A program made the translations under genes and the position numbers. A DNA stretch of 64,000 bases from Achromobacter arsenitoxydans SY8 (GTDB lineage: Bacteria; Pseudomonadota; Gammaproteobacteria; Burkholderiales; Burkholderiaceae_B), in the NCBI RefSeq assembly GCF_000236785.1, contig NZ_AGUF01000052.1, forward strand, positions 186,001 to 250,000. Direction: 5' to 3'. Shown here piece after piece: positions 26,901 through 33,885 of the stretch; position 1 is the first letter of the stretch; each line of letters opens with the position of its first letter. Below the pieces are notes generated by a model. That model saw nothing but the letters and a program-made list of their open reading frames with translations. It made no database searches and was not told the DNA's origin.

Positions 26901-29128
26901 AGCCGGCTCTGTATGATCGTGCCTGCCAAAAGCGCACTGTTGCTCAGCGAATCGCCTTCGTTGATCTCTGCCTGCGTGTAGCTTCCCTGGTAGGCCTCAT
27001 CCAGCAACACCTGGTAGTTGATTGTCGCGCGCGTTGCCGATTGACGCGTGTCATCACTGGCGATGTCGCCGATCAGCCCATCCATGCTCAAGCCGGCCTT
27101 TGCAATCGAGGCTGCCAGGTCGAAGACAATCTGCGTACCTGCTGCTGTCTTGCTGCCCAGGGTGTACTCGAGCGCGACGGTGTATTGCTGGCCGTCCTGG
27201 GTGAAGGTCATGACCGGTGTTCCGGTGAAGGTCAGGCCGTCGCCCAAGGTGTCGGTGATCGTCAGGCTGCCCTGCCCCAGGTCGGATTTGCCGATGGCGA
27301 AGTAATCGGAAAGCGTAACGTCGTACTGGTAACCCAGCACATCGCCTGGCGAGAGGCCGGTGGCGCCGTTGTCGGAGTCTATCTCCGAGGTTTTGTGCAG
27401 GGCGACCGACTTCGCTGTAAACGAAACGGCCTCGCCGCGCCCGGCTACCGGAATCCACGGCGACACGGCGGGCACATCCCGCGGATCCAGCGGCGTCCAT
27501 TCGCCGGTCGAAAACGCCTGCGCAACGTCGACTTGGCGTGGCGCGCCGCTGGCAAGGTCCAATACGCGTTCGCCGGTCGCCGTGGTGTCCGCGACGAAGA
27601 AACGCACCAGCGTGTCGGAAGGCGCGCTTAACGTCCCATACGTGATGACATAGGAAGTGACGTAGGGCTTGAGCGCCAGCGCGGTGTTGATAGCCGCCGG
27701 TTCCGTCAATTCCCTGCCGTCCGAGAGCGTCAACCGCGTCAGCGTGCCGCCGCTCCCAGGGGTAATGTCCAATACCCGGATGCTCTCGGGCAATTGCTGC
27801 ACCACCACCACGTTCTGCAGCGTCTGCCCGGGCGCGGGCGTGGCAGTGACGGTCAACGTATGTGGGTAGTTCTCGCCGGTGACCGTCTCGCCCTCGGTCA
27901 TGTCCAGCGATTGCGTTACCTCGAAGGGGGTTGACCTAAGAACGAACACCTGCCAATCACTAGCAAGGATAGAAGGATCCTGCTGCGGGTTATCCAGCGA
28001 ATCATTCCCGTACTGGAAGCCGGCGCGCAAGCTGACGTTGTGATCCTGATTCACGTCCGCAAGCGGACTCATGCGCAGCGTGATGTCGACCGCAATAGAC
28101 GGCTGATCCTTGCCGAACCCCGCATAGGGCAAAGCCAGGACGACCAATTGATCACCCGGCCGATATCCGTACTGCGACGCTTGCAGAACAATGGGATTTC
28201 CATTCGCATCGCGCGCGAACGGGTGCGCGGCGGTTCCATCGGCGCCAAAGGTCACAACAGAACCATTGAGCGTGATTCCCGCCGTTGTGGCAGAAACGAA
28301 GCTGACCCCATCGTCTCCGTCGTAACCCGTGGCAGGAATCAGGATATCGACGAACGGCGCATAGCCGTCCTGAGTCGATGGGTTGCTGACAATGGCGCGG
28401 ATCTGCGCCGTGTCGCCCAGCAGGATGTCCGCGCTGCTGCTGCCCAGGGAAAGCGTGGGTGTGGCATCGGCCAACAGGCCGTCATAAGCCGCCAGCGCCG
28501 CGGCGCCAATCTGCAATTCGCTTTCGATCGCGCCGGAGCTGATCTCCAATGTCCAGTCGCCACCGGCGGCTGGATTGCCAGTGTCGTTGGTGGACGCGGC
28601 AACATCCGCGCCTGTGGCTTGAGCCAACCCTTCGACCAGCGCTTGTCCGGCGGCATTGGCGCCCGTGTCACACCCGTACAGCAAGATGTCGGCGCTTCCG
28701 CGCAGGTGAGCGCTCCACCCGGCCGTACGCTGCAAATCGGGTGACTCAGCGCTTAGTACGCTGTTGCCCAGCGTCATCTGACCCGGGGCGCCATGTCCGA
28801 GAATCTGGATCGAATCCGCTGTGCCCAACGCCTCAAGCGCCTGCCGTACGGCAGCTACACCGTCCTGGGCGGGCTGCACGATCAAAACCTTGGTCCCGGG
28901 CGTAGCACTGTCGGCCAGCGCCTGAGCGCCAGCCAGTCGTCCGTCGATGACCAGCAAGTTCTTGCTGGCCGCGTGCGGCGCAGGCGCATCGTTGGCATCG
29001 CCTTCGCTCGCTTGGGCGTCGGTATGCTGGCGATCGGCCGCCACTGCAGCGGCAGCGTCGTACAGCAGTCGCGGTTCCAGCGCCAAGGTCCGGGATACAG
29101 GGCGGAAGCGATGCGAATCGTTCATCAT
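17963..29128 (-). CDS. Giant surface/secreted protein: LEPR motif, DUF4347, DUF11-like and VCBS-type repeats
   Basis: The protein has 3721 residues. The start at ATG 29128 has AAGGGGA about 8 bases upstream; the next codon is also ATG. Residues 17-26 read LEPRLLYDAA, a motif known at the N-terminus of very large surface proteins. Residues about 55-215 match DUF4347, with GHG at 111-113 and YGCD at 151-154. Residues about 220-1830 are DUF11/isopeptide-D2-like beta domains. Next come an SdrD-B-like segment (about 1836-1930), a cadherin-like segment (about 1950-2090) and eleven VCBS-type repeats (about 2090-3540). The last 180 residues are non-repetitive and hydrophilic. There are no RTX nonapeptides, LPXTG or C-terminal barrel. 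It heads the operon that encodes its probable exporter. An adhesin or biofilm role is inferred. Confidence 0.88.
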   Translation of the reverse strand: MMNDSHRFRPVSRTLALEPRLLYDAAAAVAADRQHTDAQASEGDANDAPAPHAASKNLLVIDGRLAGAQALADSATPGTKVLIVQPAQDGVAAVRQALEALGTADSIQILGHGAPGQMTLGNSVLSAESPDLQRTAGWSAHLRGSADILLYGCDTGANAAGQALVEGLAQATGADVAASTNDTGNPAAGGDWTLEISSGAIESELQIGAAALAAYDGLLADATPTLSLGSSSADILLGDTAQIRAIVSNPSTQDGYAPFVDILIPATGYDGDDGVSFVSATTAGITLNGSVVTFGADGTAAHPFARDANGNPIVLQASQYGYRPGDQLVVLALPYAGFGKDQPSIAVDITLRMSPLADVNQDHNVSLRAGFQYGNDSLDNPQQDPSILASDWQVFVLRSTPFEVTQSLDMTEGETVTGENYPHTLTVTATPAPGQTLQNVVVVQQLPESIRVLDITPGSGGTLTRLTLSDGRELTEPAAINTALALKPYVTSYVITYGTLSAPSDTLVRFFVADTTATGERVLDLASGAPRQVDVAQAFSTGEWTPLDPRDVPAVSPWIPVAGRGEAVSFTAKSVALHKTSEIDSDNGATGLSPGDVLGYQYDVTLSDYFAIGKSDLGQGSLTITDTLGDGLTFTGTPVMTFTQDGQQYTVALEYTLGSKTAAGTQIVFDLAASIAKAGLSMDGLIGDIASDDTRQSATRATINYQVLLDEAYQGSYTQAEINEGDSLSNSALLAGTIIQSRLNVGALQSDGSSVTVSVPTGNVDIGVFQVNGSTVPPSYELQPGDVVTFVLGYDLQTGDYENLKLTAFLPEPVFDPAGSWAMGIGDHRWSYSLQDTHPGTVVSVSSAAGGALVFDFGSFAMQGDPSGQNRIEVLFTLRVSDDPFADQRSITVLGQSTQQTTVDHTQLVDTANVLIQSVAEPVLTIGHGVVGASGGTVSGATGSWNPPGSTGAGFSGSITDLASLEGSVAGMDAGDIMRLATGIENTGGGGAFDVSVDLQLPPGLAFLGGSADTANLRIARGDGSVLVLGQDYSISGTTITFLDANGQATLLAGRVGTAADDNGQNMVVITYDVVASSTLAASSTLQSTAVLTHYASTEGGTDFTPTDLTDTADAQSAAPVVTKGYAGGSLDPSDSSATHTSGSNLVIGERMLYDIVVTLPEGSTQNLRLSDLIPDGFALDLSFGTGGYQLITQAALSGSLTENFAGVVSVASVSGSGGTLGANGVDLLLSFSASSALANNDTADNSFVVRLGLIATNVTGNQAGRTVTNDAALTYTDPDGDTPNSAASLDRNVASTGGLPAVTIVEPTLTISHTAVTTGSRVGVDRGDEITYTITLGNGSTASDVDAYDVRLTDVLPTELSGVQIIGVTLYGGATLTGGDFVIQNGVLQLSPDAKLDIPKGATLVLQFKGTLNDTTGTAGKVDNVATVQWTSLDGANAGERTGADGNLASGVLNDYRLVSTLSEDVAASGTISHVGGLADTTGGTPTTADPQDVAIGEIVHYRVALLVPEGNQPDAAVQVYLPPGLTFMNDGSAMLGFLANALSNGSPGLTTDLAGLFASGSPYIDGGVPDKASTLLNPDLSGVSAQGVLNTSAIDTSNPRMIVLRLGNLVNLNQDDDFEGLYFEFNARVDNAAGVAAGAQLDVHADFLSGSDVRFGTQTITERIVEPNIDNVQKSVVGFDPGAGGTVGVVDYVVGFSNSGSATAYDVVLTDTLPAGGQNLIVTGLTLNGVTYAPGAYPAGVTVVVNTGTVTVSLETLGAGDTVSLAYNAELPNNVALADTTATLTYTSLPNSFQSFAGTQVGAAGSVGGERTGSGAGPNDYLDGDAAGVSRIDGTLWNDTDSAGTSATPDGPVLAGQTVTLTWAGADNDLSTAGDNSTWTTTTDINGYYYFGVLGSGVFRVDAPASITVTGPTGVVTPRIDSDSASPTGTVQVQFGDLGALAAGNVGYVERNDGPVNSVPGLQSLDEDTTLAITGVSISDPDAGAGLMQVTLSVLHGGLTLTLGSVELTAGAMGSGTLQLRGSQAALNAALGTLVYAPGANYNGSERLTILTEDLGQRGDADGDGTPFEPADDNLADTDTVDITVVAVNDAPAGADDVDRAVEAGGVRNDTPGVDPAGNVLDNDLDVDIQTNGDILTVTQATGAGGTVLVDPLAGEVPVAGLYGTLFINADGGYRYVVNNADPVVQALLASSAPLTDTFSYTLRDTGLLSSSAQLVITLTGANDAPDAVNDAGAAQEKGGTANDTGGSPASGNVLDNDSDVDNGDTRSVTLARSQTPTGPGPTQSIPADTTSADGGLVTGLYGVLRLGADGSYVYTVDDSNATVQALNQGDVLQETFEYLATDAGGLNAVASLVITISGANDNPVAVDNLGEGYTAEVDVANSTVIGVPRNPQGNVIADSYTVNDPALLDSDVDNDMATAVVNSIGPEGGAQEAVLAGVEKTLNGQYGVLRMNSDGSYTYEIDSLNAALVALGPDDSIDERFVYGLQDADGGQSSAVLVIRIHGLSDQPVASDTVAIAQEQGGVGNATPGRTASGDVTQNDIDPDADPLTVTGARTGSEAGGGAMLPIGAPIVGQYGSLTLNSDGTFSYALNEMDPVVQALRTAGNTLVDVFTYTVSDPGNLSDQAELRIRILGQNDAPVASNDTDEATEAGGTSNTSGGRPAIGNVLTNDNDVDSAANGERLSVAGARAGDASGGAVPDATGSAIVIAGSYGALTLLADGSYVYTVDNANPSVQALPAGVSIFEDFTYKVRDVGGLESSAVLRITITGTDDAPQSVAQAITAMEKGGTGNDTGGLDPTGNLLPAAGTDPDTGDTLSIAGFNAGQPGAGAAMQAAGTTVQGRFGTLRIDADGTYAYVVDNSLASVQALRLSSDTLVEYFTFRLSDAAGLTSDGQLTVTITGADDAPVARNDTGGAKEAGGTNNNTPGSPAMGNVLINDTDVDSGDRKSVSAVQNSQAAAGIVGGASAGLYGSLFLQADGSYRYEVNDALTAVQQLRAGQSLVETYVYTVRDLAGQTHTATLTITIAGSYDAPVAVDDTDTATPATSVSPASDAGGNVLLNDTDVDAGDTKAVNGIREGAGIAGLTAVTGSTPVRVDGLYGWLDIATDGSYSYHADETNEAVAALDVGQTLVEVFTYRVVDGGGLASHAQLNITIQGVNDPPLANPVVGIAVEQGMRDNQPFPGRDPVGDVTLRNTDAEGEAVTVVGIRTGPAIGGGTAGTVGAVLRGTYGDLIVNDDGSYSYVLDNTLPAVEQLRLVRDTLRDVFTYTISDSGGLQDSATLVILILGQNDTPVAIDDAAAAVEAGGVNNAELGVDPTGNVLANDTDVDAGDARSVVAVGMGSATPGAVGQIAGLYGTLIMGANGDYQYVVDNSNAVVQALRTPSETLTEVFTYTMRDADGALAQARLIVTISGRDDTPQARDDTAYVDDASGPPVVQGNVLGNDSDVDGGDAISVIGIRPEQGGAQAGQIGQTLAGRYGTIVMNADGSYRYEIDLTNPEVQAARGRGSILEDPFIYTVSDLAGNQSEARLTIVLTLDADYVAPPNPYALFGQETERAFHTDLRVDPVVYVTPTVRDTLAFERYLDASIRGQRPALGMPPEITLESQAADLGQDHETPLSRTVQALQWQARYQDACLQTRYANVFLSADGLLRDDSVFTYKELRLPQDSRSDRADERGEPSRRGAESFSGQIRANASGSWREHWAADDEASAVATERGTI
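18510..22870 (-). repeat. Eleven tandem VCBS-type domain repeats within the giant gene
   Basis: Each unit is about 110-140 codons. It opens with NDAPxAxxD or a variant, continues through GNVLxNDxDVDxGD and YGxLxxxxDGSYxYxVDN, and ends TYTxxDxxGxxxxAxLxItIxG. The copies have diverged at the DNA level but keep the frame and the acidic Ca-binding-like turns. Units 3, 8, 9 and 11 lack the xEAGG(T/V)xN insert in its usual form. This is a domain repeat inside the coding region, not a mobile or intergenic repeat. Confidence 0.85.
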
Positions 29129-29622
29129 TCACGGTCCCCTTCGATGCACGATTGCCTTGCCTGCATCGACTTATACCGATTCGATATTTGACAGCGCAGG
29201 GCCAAGCCTCGCGGGCGCAGCGCCCTTAGTGCGAAGCGACAAGTTATCGGGAAAGCTGAACTGAAAGTGGCGGAGAGTCGCCAGGGGCACGCGCCGCTAG
29301 TGCAAAGAAGCAGAGGGATTTCGTTGCTGTGTACGAAAGTTGTTGCCACATACGGCACCTCTAGCGCAATTCGTTGAGCATAGATAAAGCAAAACGTCCA
29401 AGTCACACACTTGTAGTGCAAACATACAGCACTAAAGTAGCGGAATGGATGATGCAATCTTGGCAAAGGTGACGCATCCTGTACAGCACATTCTGCAAAT
29501 TTGCGACATGCGTTGCTAATGATTTATTTGTGAGTCGATGTGTATCTTTCTGCCGCAAACATAGCGACCAAACAGCCGGGTCCGCGTGACGGTCAGATCG
29601 CAGGCTGCGCTTGTCGTCCGTC
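29129..29622. promoter_or_regulatory. 494-base regulatory gap upstream of the giant surface-protein operon
   Basis: No convincing gene is present; the sequence is AT-richer than its surroundings. The core TAGTGC recurs, one base off in the third copy: TTAGTGCGAA (29226-29235), CTAGTGCAAA (29297-29306), CTAGCGCAAT (29361-29370) and GTAGTGCAAA (29413-29422). The last copy forms a perfect inverted repeat TAGTGC-N9-GCACTA (29414-29434). There is also a 13-base palindrome GGGCGCAGCGCCC (29213-29225) and GCAAATTTGC (29495-29504). These are candidate operator sites for a dimeric regulator controlling the operon that starts at 29128. No promoter hexamers could be fixed with confidence. Confidence 0.45.
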
Positions 29623-32142
29623 TCAGCGGCTTTCGGTGCCAGCCATGAACCAGCGCAGATAGGGGTTGCTCTGCGCCAGTTGGTTCAATGCGGCGGCATT
29701 TCGGCCCCACTCTTCCCTATTGCCCGCATAAGCCGCCAGCCCGGTGCGATACAGCAGATCCAGAATGCCTCGCTCGCGCTCGATCGCGGCCATCAATGAC
29801 TGAGGGGGGGAATTCAGCGGGGGATCGCCGCGCAGCGTCAGCAAGGCCGGAAGCGTGTGCAGGATCTCTCGAGGTCTGACCCACGGGGCATACTCGATTG
29901 CCGGAAGATCGTCCGTGACAGGGGCCACGTCCCCGGCGAAGCGCGCTAATCCTTCCCGGTCCGTTATCCAGGTCGCCAGCAGCGCCGCAGGCGTGGCGAC
30001 CCCCACGTCCGCCAGGGCCTGGCCCAATTGCGGCTGAGCCATGCGCGCTGCGATCCGTGAGGCATCCAGCGGCATGGACTGCATGGATCCGACAAGCAGC
30101 ATCTCGTGCAATTCAGTTGTCCATAACGTCGCGTGCGGAAAGACCGCGATGAAACTGGCTACCAGGGCTCGCGTATCGTCGAGGTTCTGCGTCGGCAACG
30201 GCAGCCATTGCGCCACGACGCCCTGCGGATTCAGGCGCCCGGCAGCCAGTTGGTAAAAGTCGCGCGAATACAGGTTCACCACGCCGGCCGCTGAAGGTGG
30301 CGGCGGCTCCAGGGTAATCAAGTCGTAGAGATCATGGCTGACAAGCAGTTCGCGTCGCCCGTCGCGCAGGCGTCGATCCAGACCAGGGTCGACACTGGCG
30401 TCATAGCTGCCTTTGAACAAGGGGCCTGCCTGCACGACGGCTGGCACCAGTTCCGCGACCACGCGGCGATCCAGCCCGGGAAACCGCGACAGAGCGCCGG
30501 CGGTAATGCCTGTGCCATAGCCGATCACCAGCGCCGATCGTGGTTCTCCGGCATGGACGACCAGCGGCAACAGCGCCTGCAGGCGCATGTAACGCAGCGA
30601 CGGCATCGCATCGCCCGAGTTGGATACGCCCTGGATGTAGAGCCGGCGGAAGCGCTGCCCGCCCTCCCCGCGCTCGACGACCGCGACGGTGCCGCCGCGG
30701 CTTTCGTCGTAGAACACCAGCCTGCCTTCCTTGGCGCCGGGCAGTTGCCGCGCCAGATGATCGGCCGGCAGGGCCCAGCCCAGAATCAGGACGGATCCCA
30801 GGAGCGCCGCGGTTACCGCCCGCGCCATGGGCGTGGACCGCCAGGCCGCCGCGATGCCAATGGCGCACGCAGCCGCTGCCAGGACGACAAGGCCGCGCAC
30901 CGTACCCACGCGCGGCAACAGCACGAATGCCACAAACAAGGTGCCGGCGATTCCGCCCAGCGTATTGCCCGCGAGGACCAGCCCCGCGCCCTGTCCACGC
31001 CGGGCGGGAGGCGCGGCAATACGCAGCACGGCCGGAAACGCGGCCCCCAGCAGCAAGGTGGGCGCCAGCACAACTACCGACGCGACGACGGCAAAGCGGG
31101 CGCTCATGCCCGCCAGGCCGCTATCTGTCCAGCCCCACACCGCAGCCTCGGCCATCGACTGCGCCTTGATCAGCCACGGACCCAGCAGCGCCAGTTCCAG
31201 CAATGCCGCCACGCCGGCCCCCGCGATCAAAAGCGCAAACACGCGCCAAGGGTCGCGCACGCGGTGTTCCCAACGCGCGTACAGCGCAGCGCCCAGCGCC
31301 AGTCCGGCCAGGTAGACCGCGAGAACCACGGAGAAAGCGAAGGCGCGCGTGCTCATGAAAGGCACGACCATCTGCGACCACAGCACTTCATAGCCCATCG
31401 CGATCGCGCCAGCCGCGCCGTACAGCCCGATGGCCGCCCATGCATCGCGCGGAAGCGCCGCCGTTTCGGCGGGCTCGGCCGAAAGCGCTGTCGGCGTTTG
31501 CCGCTGCAGCGCCCAGGCGCCGGCAGCGGCGGCCAGATTCAAGCCCGCTGCTGCGCAAGCCGTGTTGAACACGCCGTAGGCCGGGATCAGCACGAAGGCG
31601 GGAAGCAAGGCGCCAAGAATGGCGCCCGCCGTATTGGCGGCATACAGGACCCCTCCCGCCCGACCGACCTGGCCGGCGCCGCAGGCGCGCAGCAGCACCG
31701 GCAAAGTGCCTCCCATCAACATCGGGGGAATCGCTACCAGCGCCATCACAACCAGCCAGGCGAGCCAGGGCCACGACTGCTCGGCGCGTGCGAATGCCGG
31801 CGCGCCATGCGCCAACGCCCACGTCACGGCGAGGGCCAGCACGGCCACCCCCAGTTCGATGCCCGCATACAGCCGCAACGGCTGCGAGCTTCGATCCGCC
31901 ACCCGGCCCAGCCACGCGCTGCCTGCTGCCAGCCCCAGAAAGAACGCGCTGACGGCAACGGCGATGGCGTGGACTTCCACGCCGACAATCAGCGAGAGCT
32001 GCTTGATCCAGAGGATCTGGAAAATCAACGAGGCCATGCCGGACGCAAACAGCAGGCCAGCCGCTGCCCACAGGCCCGCCCCTTGCTTCGTCCGCGTGCC
32101 GGCCGCCGCCGGAACCGCCGTGAATCGCAGTGATGAACGCAT
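29623..32142 (-). CDS. Spermidine-synthase-like methyl/aminopropyl-transferase fold fused to a multi-span membrane domain
   Basis: The protein has 839 residues. The first ~430 are about a dozen hydrophobic segments (LLFASGMASLIFQILWIKQL at the start), like fused MFS/spermidine synthase proteins. The C-terminal half has a Rossmann-type motif VIGYGTGITAGAL, an acidic AELVP strand end, and Y-S-R-D-F-Y as in spermine/spermidine-synthase domains, with TDDLPAIEYAPW near the end. The classical aminopropyltransferase GGGDG is replaced by GYGTG, so polyamine synthesis is doubtful. A tail of helical, TPR-like residues closes the protein. It lies 74 bases after the arylsulfatase gene on the same strand, so it is probably the last gene of the sulfatase operon. 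Confidence 0.78.
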   Translation of the reverse strand: MRSSLRFTAVPAAAGTRTKQGAGLWAAAGLLFASGMASLIFQILWIKQLSLIVGVEVHAIAVAVSAFFLGLAAGSAWLGRVADRSSQPLRLYAGIELGVAVLALAVTWALAHGAPAFARAEQSWPWLAWLVVMALVAIPPMLMGGTLPVLLRACGAGQVGRAGGVLYAANTAGAILGALLPAFVLIPAYGVFNTACAAAGLNLAAAAGAWALQRQTPTALSAEPAETAALPRDAWAAIGLYGAAGAIAMGYEVLWSQMVVPFMSTRAFAFSVVLAVYLAGLALGAALYARWEHRVRDPWRVFALLIAGAGVAALLELALLGPWLIKAQSMAEAAVWGWTDSGLAGMSARFAVVASVVVLAPTLLLGAAFPAVLRIAAPPARRGQGAGLVLAGNTLGGIAGTLFVAFVLLPRVGTVRGLVVLAAAACAIGIAAAWRSTPMARAVTAALLGSVLILGWALPADHLARQLPGAKEGRLVFYDESRGGTVAVVERGEGGQRFRRLYIQGVSNSGDAMPSLRYMRLQALLPLVVHAGEPRSALVIGYGTGITAGALSRFPGLDRRVVAELVPAVVQAGPLFKGSYDASVDPGLDRRLRDGRRELLVSHDLYDLITLEPPPPSAAGVVNLYSRDFYQLAAGRLNPQGVVAQWLPLPTQNLDDTRALVASFIAVFPHATLWTTELHEMLLVGSMQSMPLDASRIAARMAQPQLGQALADVGVATPAALLATWITDREGLARFAGDVAPVTDDLPAIEYAPWVRPREILHTLPALLTLRGDPPLNSPPQSLMAAIERERGILDLLYRTGLAAYAGNREEWGRNAAALNQLAQSNPYLRWFMAGTESR

Positions 32143-32216
32143 ACGCTACCGCTCTCCGACATCGGCCAGGCGCGACGGACTTGCCGCCCGCCGCACCTGG
32201 CCCTATTTGCCCCGCC

Positions 32217-33839
32217 TTACTTGCCCTGCTTCCTTGACGCCTCTTCGAACTGCTTTGCGATTGCGCGATCCACTTCTTCCTGAACCTGGTCCACGCTGAA
32301 CGTGGCAGGCCGCTGGCTGGGCGGATATTCGAGGAACGTCTTGAGGAACTCGCCCGCCTTCATCGACGCGATCAGCGGCAGGTAGTCGTTCTTGACCAGC
32401 CAGTCGTAATACTGATTGGAGACGACATCTGCGCGCTCGTACGGATCCATGCGCAGGTTGAACAGCTTCGGCACCCGCAGGCAGACGAACGGGTCTTTCC
32501 AGACGGCGAAGCCGCCGGGCGCCTGTTGTTCGCAGAAGACCGCCTTCCAGTTCTGGTAGCGCATTGCAACCAGCATGCCGTCGTCATTGAAGTAGTAGAA
32601 GTCTTCTCGGGCGCTGTCCGGCGTCTTGCCGGTCAGGTATTCAAGCTGGTTGTAGCCGTCCAGGTGAACCTTGTAGCTCTTGCCCGCCCCGTTGGGTGTC
32701 CAGCCTTTCAGCAGCCGCTGCTTGACGTCCTGGTCGCCGACTGCCGCGAGCAGCGTCGGAAACCAGTCCAGTCCCGACACCATGCCTGTCTTGACCTCGC
32801 CTGCGGGAATGTGGCCCGGCCAGCGGATCATCGCGGGGACCCGGTACGCGCCCTCCCAGTTCGAGTTCTTCTCGTTGCGGAACGGCGTTGTGGCGGCGTC
32901 CGGCCAACTGAACTGATTGGGCCCGTTGTCGGTCGTGTAGATGACGATGGTGTTGTCGGCGATACCCAGGTCGTCCAGTTTCTTGAGCAGCTTGCCCACG
33001 TCCTGGTCATGCTCCCACATGCCATCCGCGTAATCATTGCCCGGCATGCCGCTCTTACCCTTGTGCTCCGGCCGGATATGGGTGTACACGTGCATGCGCG
33101 TCGTGTTCATCCAAACGAAGAACGGCTTCTCGCCTTTGCCGTGCTTGTCCAGGTAGTCGAGCGCGGCGCCCACTGTTTCGTCGTCGATGGTCTCCATGCG
33201 TTTGGCAGTCAACGCACCCGTATCCTCGATCTTGCCGTCGGCGCTCGCCTTGATGACGCCCCGTGGCTGGTAGCTCTTGATGATGGGGTCGTTGGAGTTC
33301 TTGGGCCAGTACGGACGCTCGGGCTCCTCTTCGGCATTCAGGTGATAGAGATTGCCGAAGAACTGGTCGAAGCCGTGCTTGGTCGGCAGGTATTCGTCTC
33401 GGTCTCCGAGGTGATTCTTGCCGAACTGCGCCGTGGCGTAGCCATGGGACTTCAGCGCCTGGGCGATCGTGATGTCCCGGTCCTGCAAGCCCACGGGCGC
33501 CCCGGGCATCCCCACTTTGGACAGCCCGGTACGGCGCGCCACCTGGCCGGTGATGAAGGTGGAGCGTCCCGCGGTGCAACTGTTCTCGGCGTAGTAGTCC
33601 GTGAAGATCAGCCCTTCCTTGGCAATGCGGTCGATGTTCGGCGTGGTGTAGCCGACGACGCCCTTGCCGTATGCGCTGATGTTGGTCTGGCCGATATCAT
33701 CGCCAAATATGACGAGTATGTTCGGCTTCTTACCCGAATCCTGGGCCTTGGCCGGCGTGCTCTGGGCATGCGCTGCGCCCATGAGCGCAAGCCCGCTTGC
33801 GGCCACCAGCGCCGCGCCTATCCATCCTTTTGCTCTCAT
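32217..33839 (-). CDS. Exported arylsulfatase (formylglycine-dependent, CTAGR type)
   Basis: The protein has 540 residues. A Sec-type signal peptide ends near GAAHAQ. The sulfatase core begins KPNILVIFGDDIG, with the two Asp that bind Ca. The nucleophile motif is CTAGR with Cys88, the C-x-A-x-R variant of C-x-P-x-R that formylglycine-generating enzymes can accept. Further conserved parts are GKNHLGD and YTTDNGPNQFSWPD. It hydrolyses sulfate esters, presumably in the periplasm; the natural substrate is not evident. The gene follows the HAD lipoprotein by 46 bases. An FGE gene at the head of the same run (42330) probably supplies its activating enzyme. Confidence 0.92.
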   Translation of the reverse strand: MRAKGWIGAALVAASGLALMGAAHAQSTPAKAQDSGKKPNILVIFGDDIGQTNISAYGKGVVGYTTPNIDRIAKEGLIFTDYYAENSCTAGRSTFITGQVARRTGLSKVGMPGAPVGLQDRDITIAQALKSHGYATAQFGKNHLGDRDEYLPTKHGFDQFFGNLYHLNAEEEPERPYWPKNSNDPIIKSYQPRGVIKASADGKIEDTGALTAKRMETIDDETVGAALDYLDKHGKGEKPFFVWMNTTRMHVYTHIRPEHKGKSGMPGNDYADGMWEHDQDVGKLLKKLDDLGIADNTIVIYTTDNGPNQFSWPDAATTPFRNEKNSNWEGAYRVPAMIRWPGHIPAGEVKTGMVSGLDWFPTLLAAVGDQDVKQRLLKGWTPNGAGKSYKVHLDGYNQLEYLTGKTPDSAREDFYYFNDDGMLVAMRYQNWKAVFCEQQAPGGFAVWKDPFVCLRVPKLFNLRMDPYERADVVSNQYYDWLVKNDYLPLIASMKAGEFLKTFLEYPPSQRPATFSVDQVQEEVDRAIAKQFEEASRKQGK

Positions 33840-33885
33840 TGCTGCTCTCCTTGCCCGCGAGCGGGCTCCTGGTCGACAGAAACAA

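Noticed and set aside
17963-29128. RTX (GGxGxDxLx) calcium repeats in the giant protein
   Set aside because: None could be found; the Gly-rich turns belong to VCBS-type repeats, so a classical RTX-type I signal is not supported.
29125-29466. A 113-codon minus-strand open frame in the gap upstream of the giant gene
   Set aside because: No ribosome-binding site, no family and it covers the candidate regulatory repeats.
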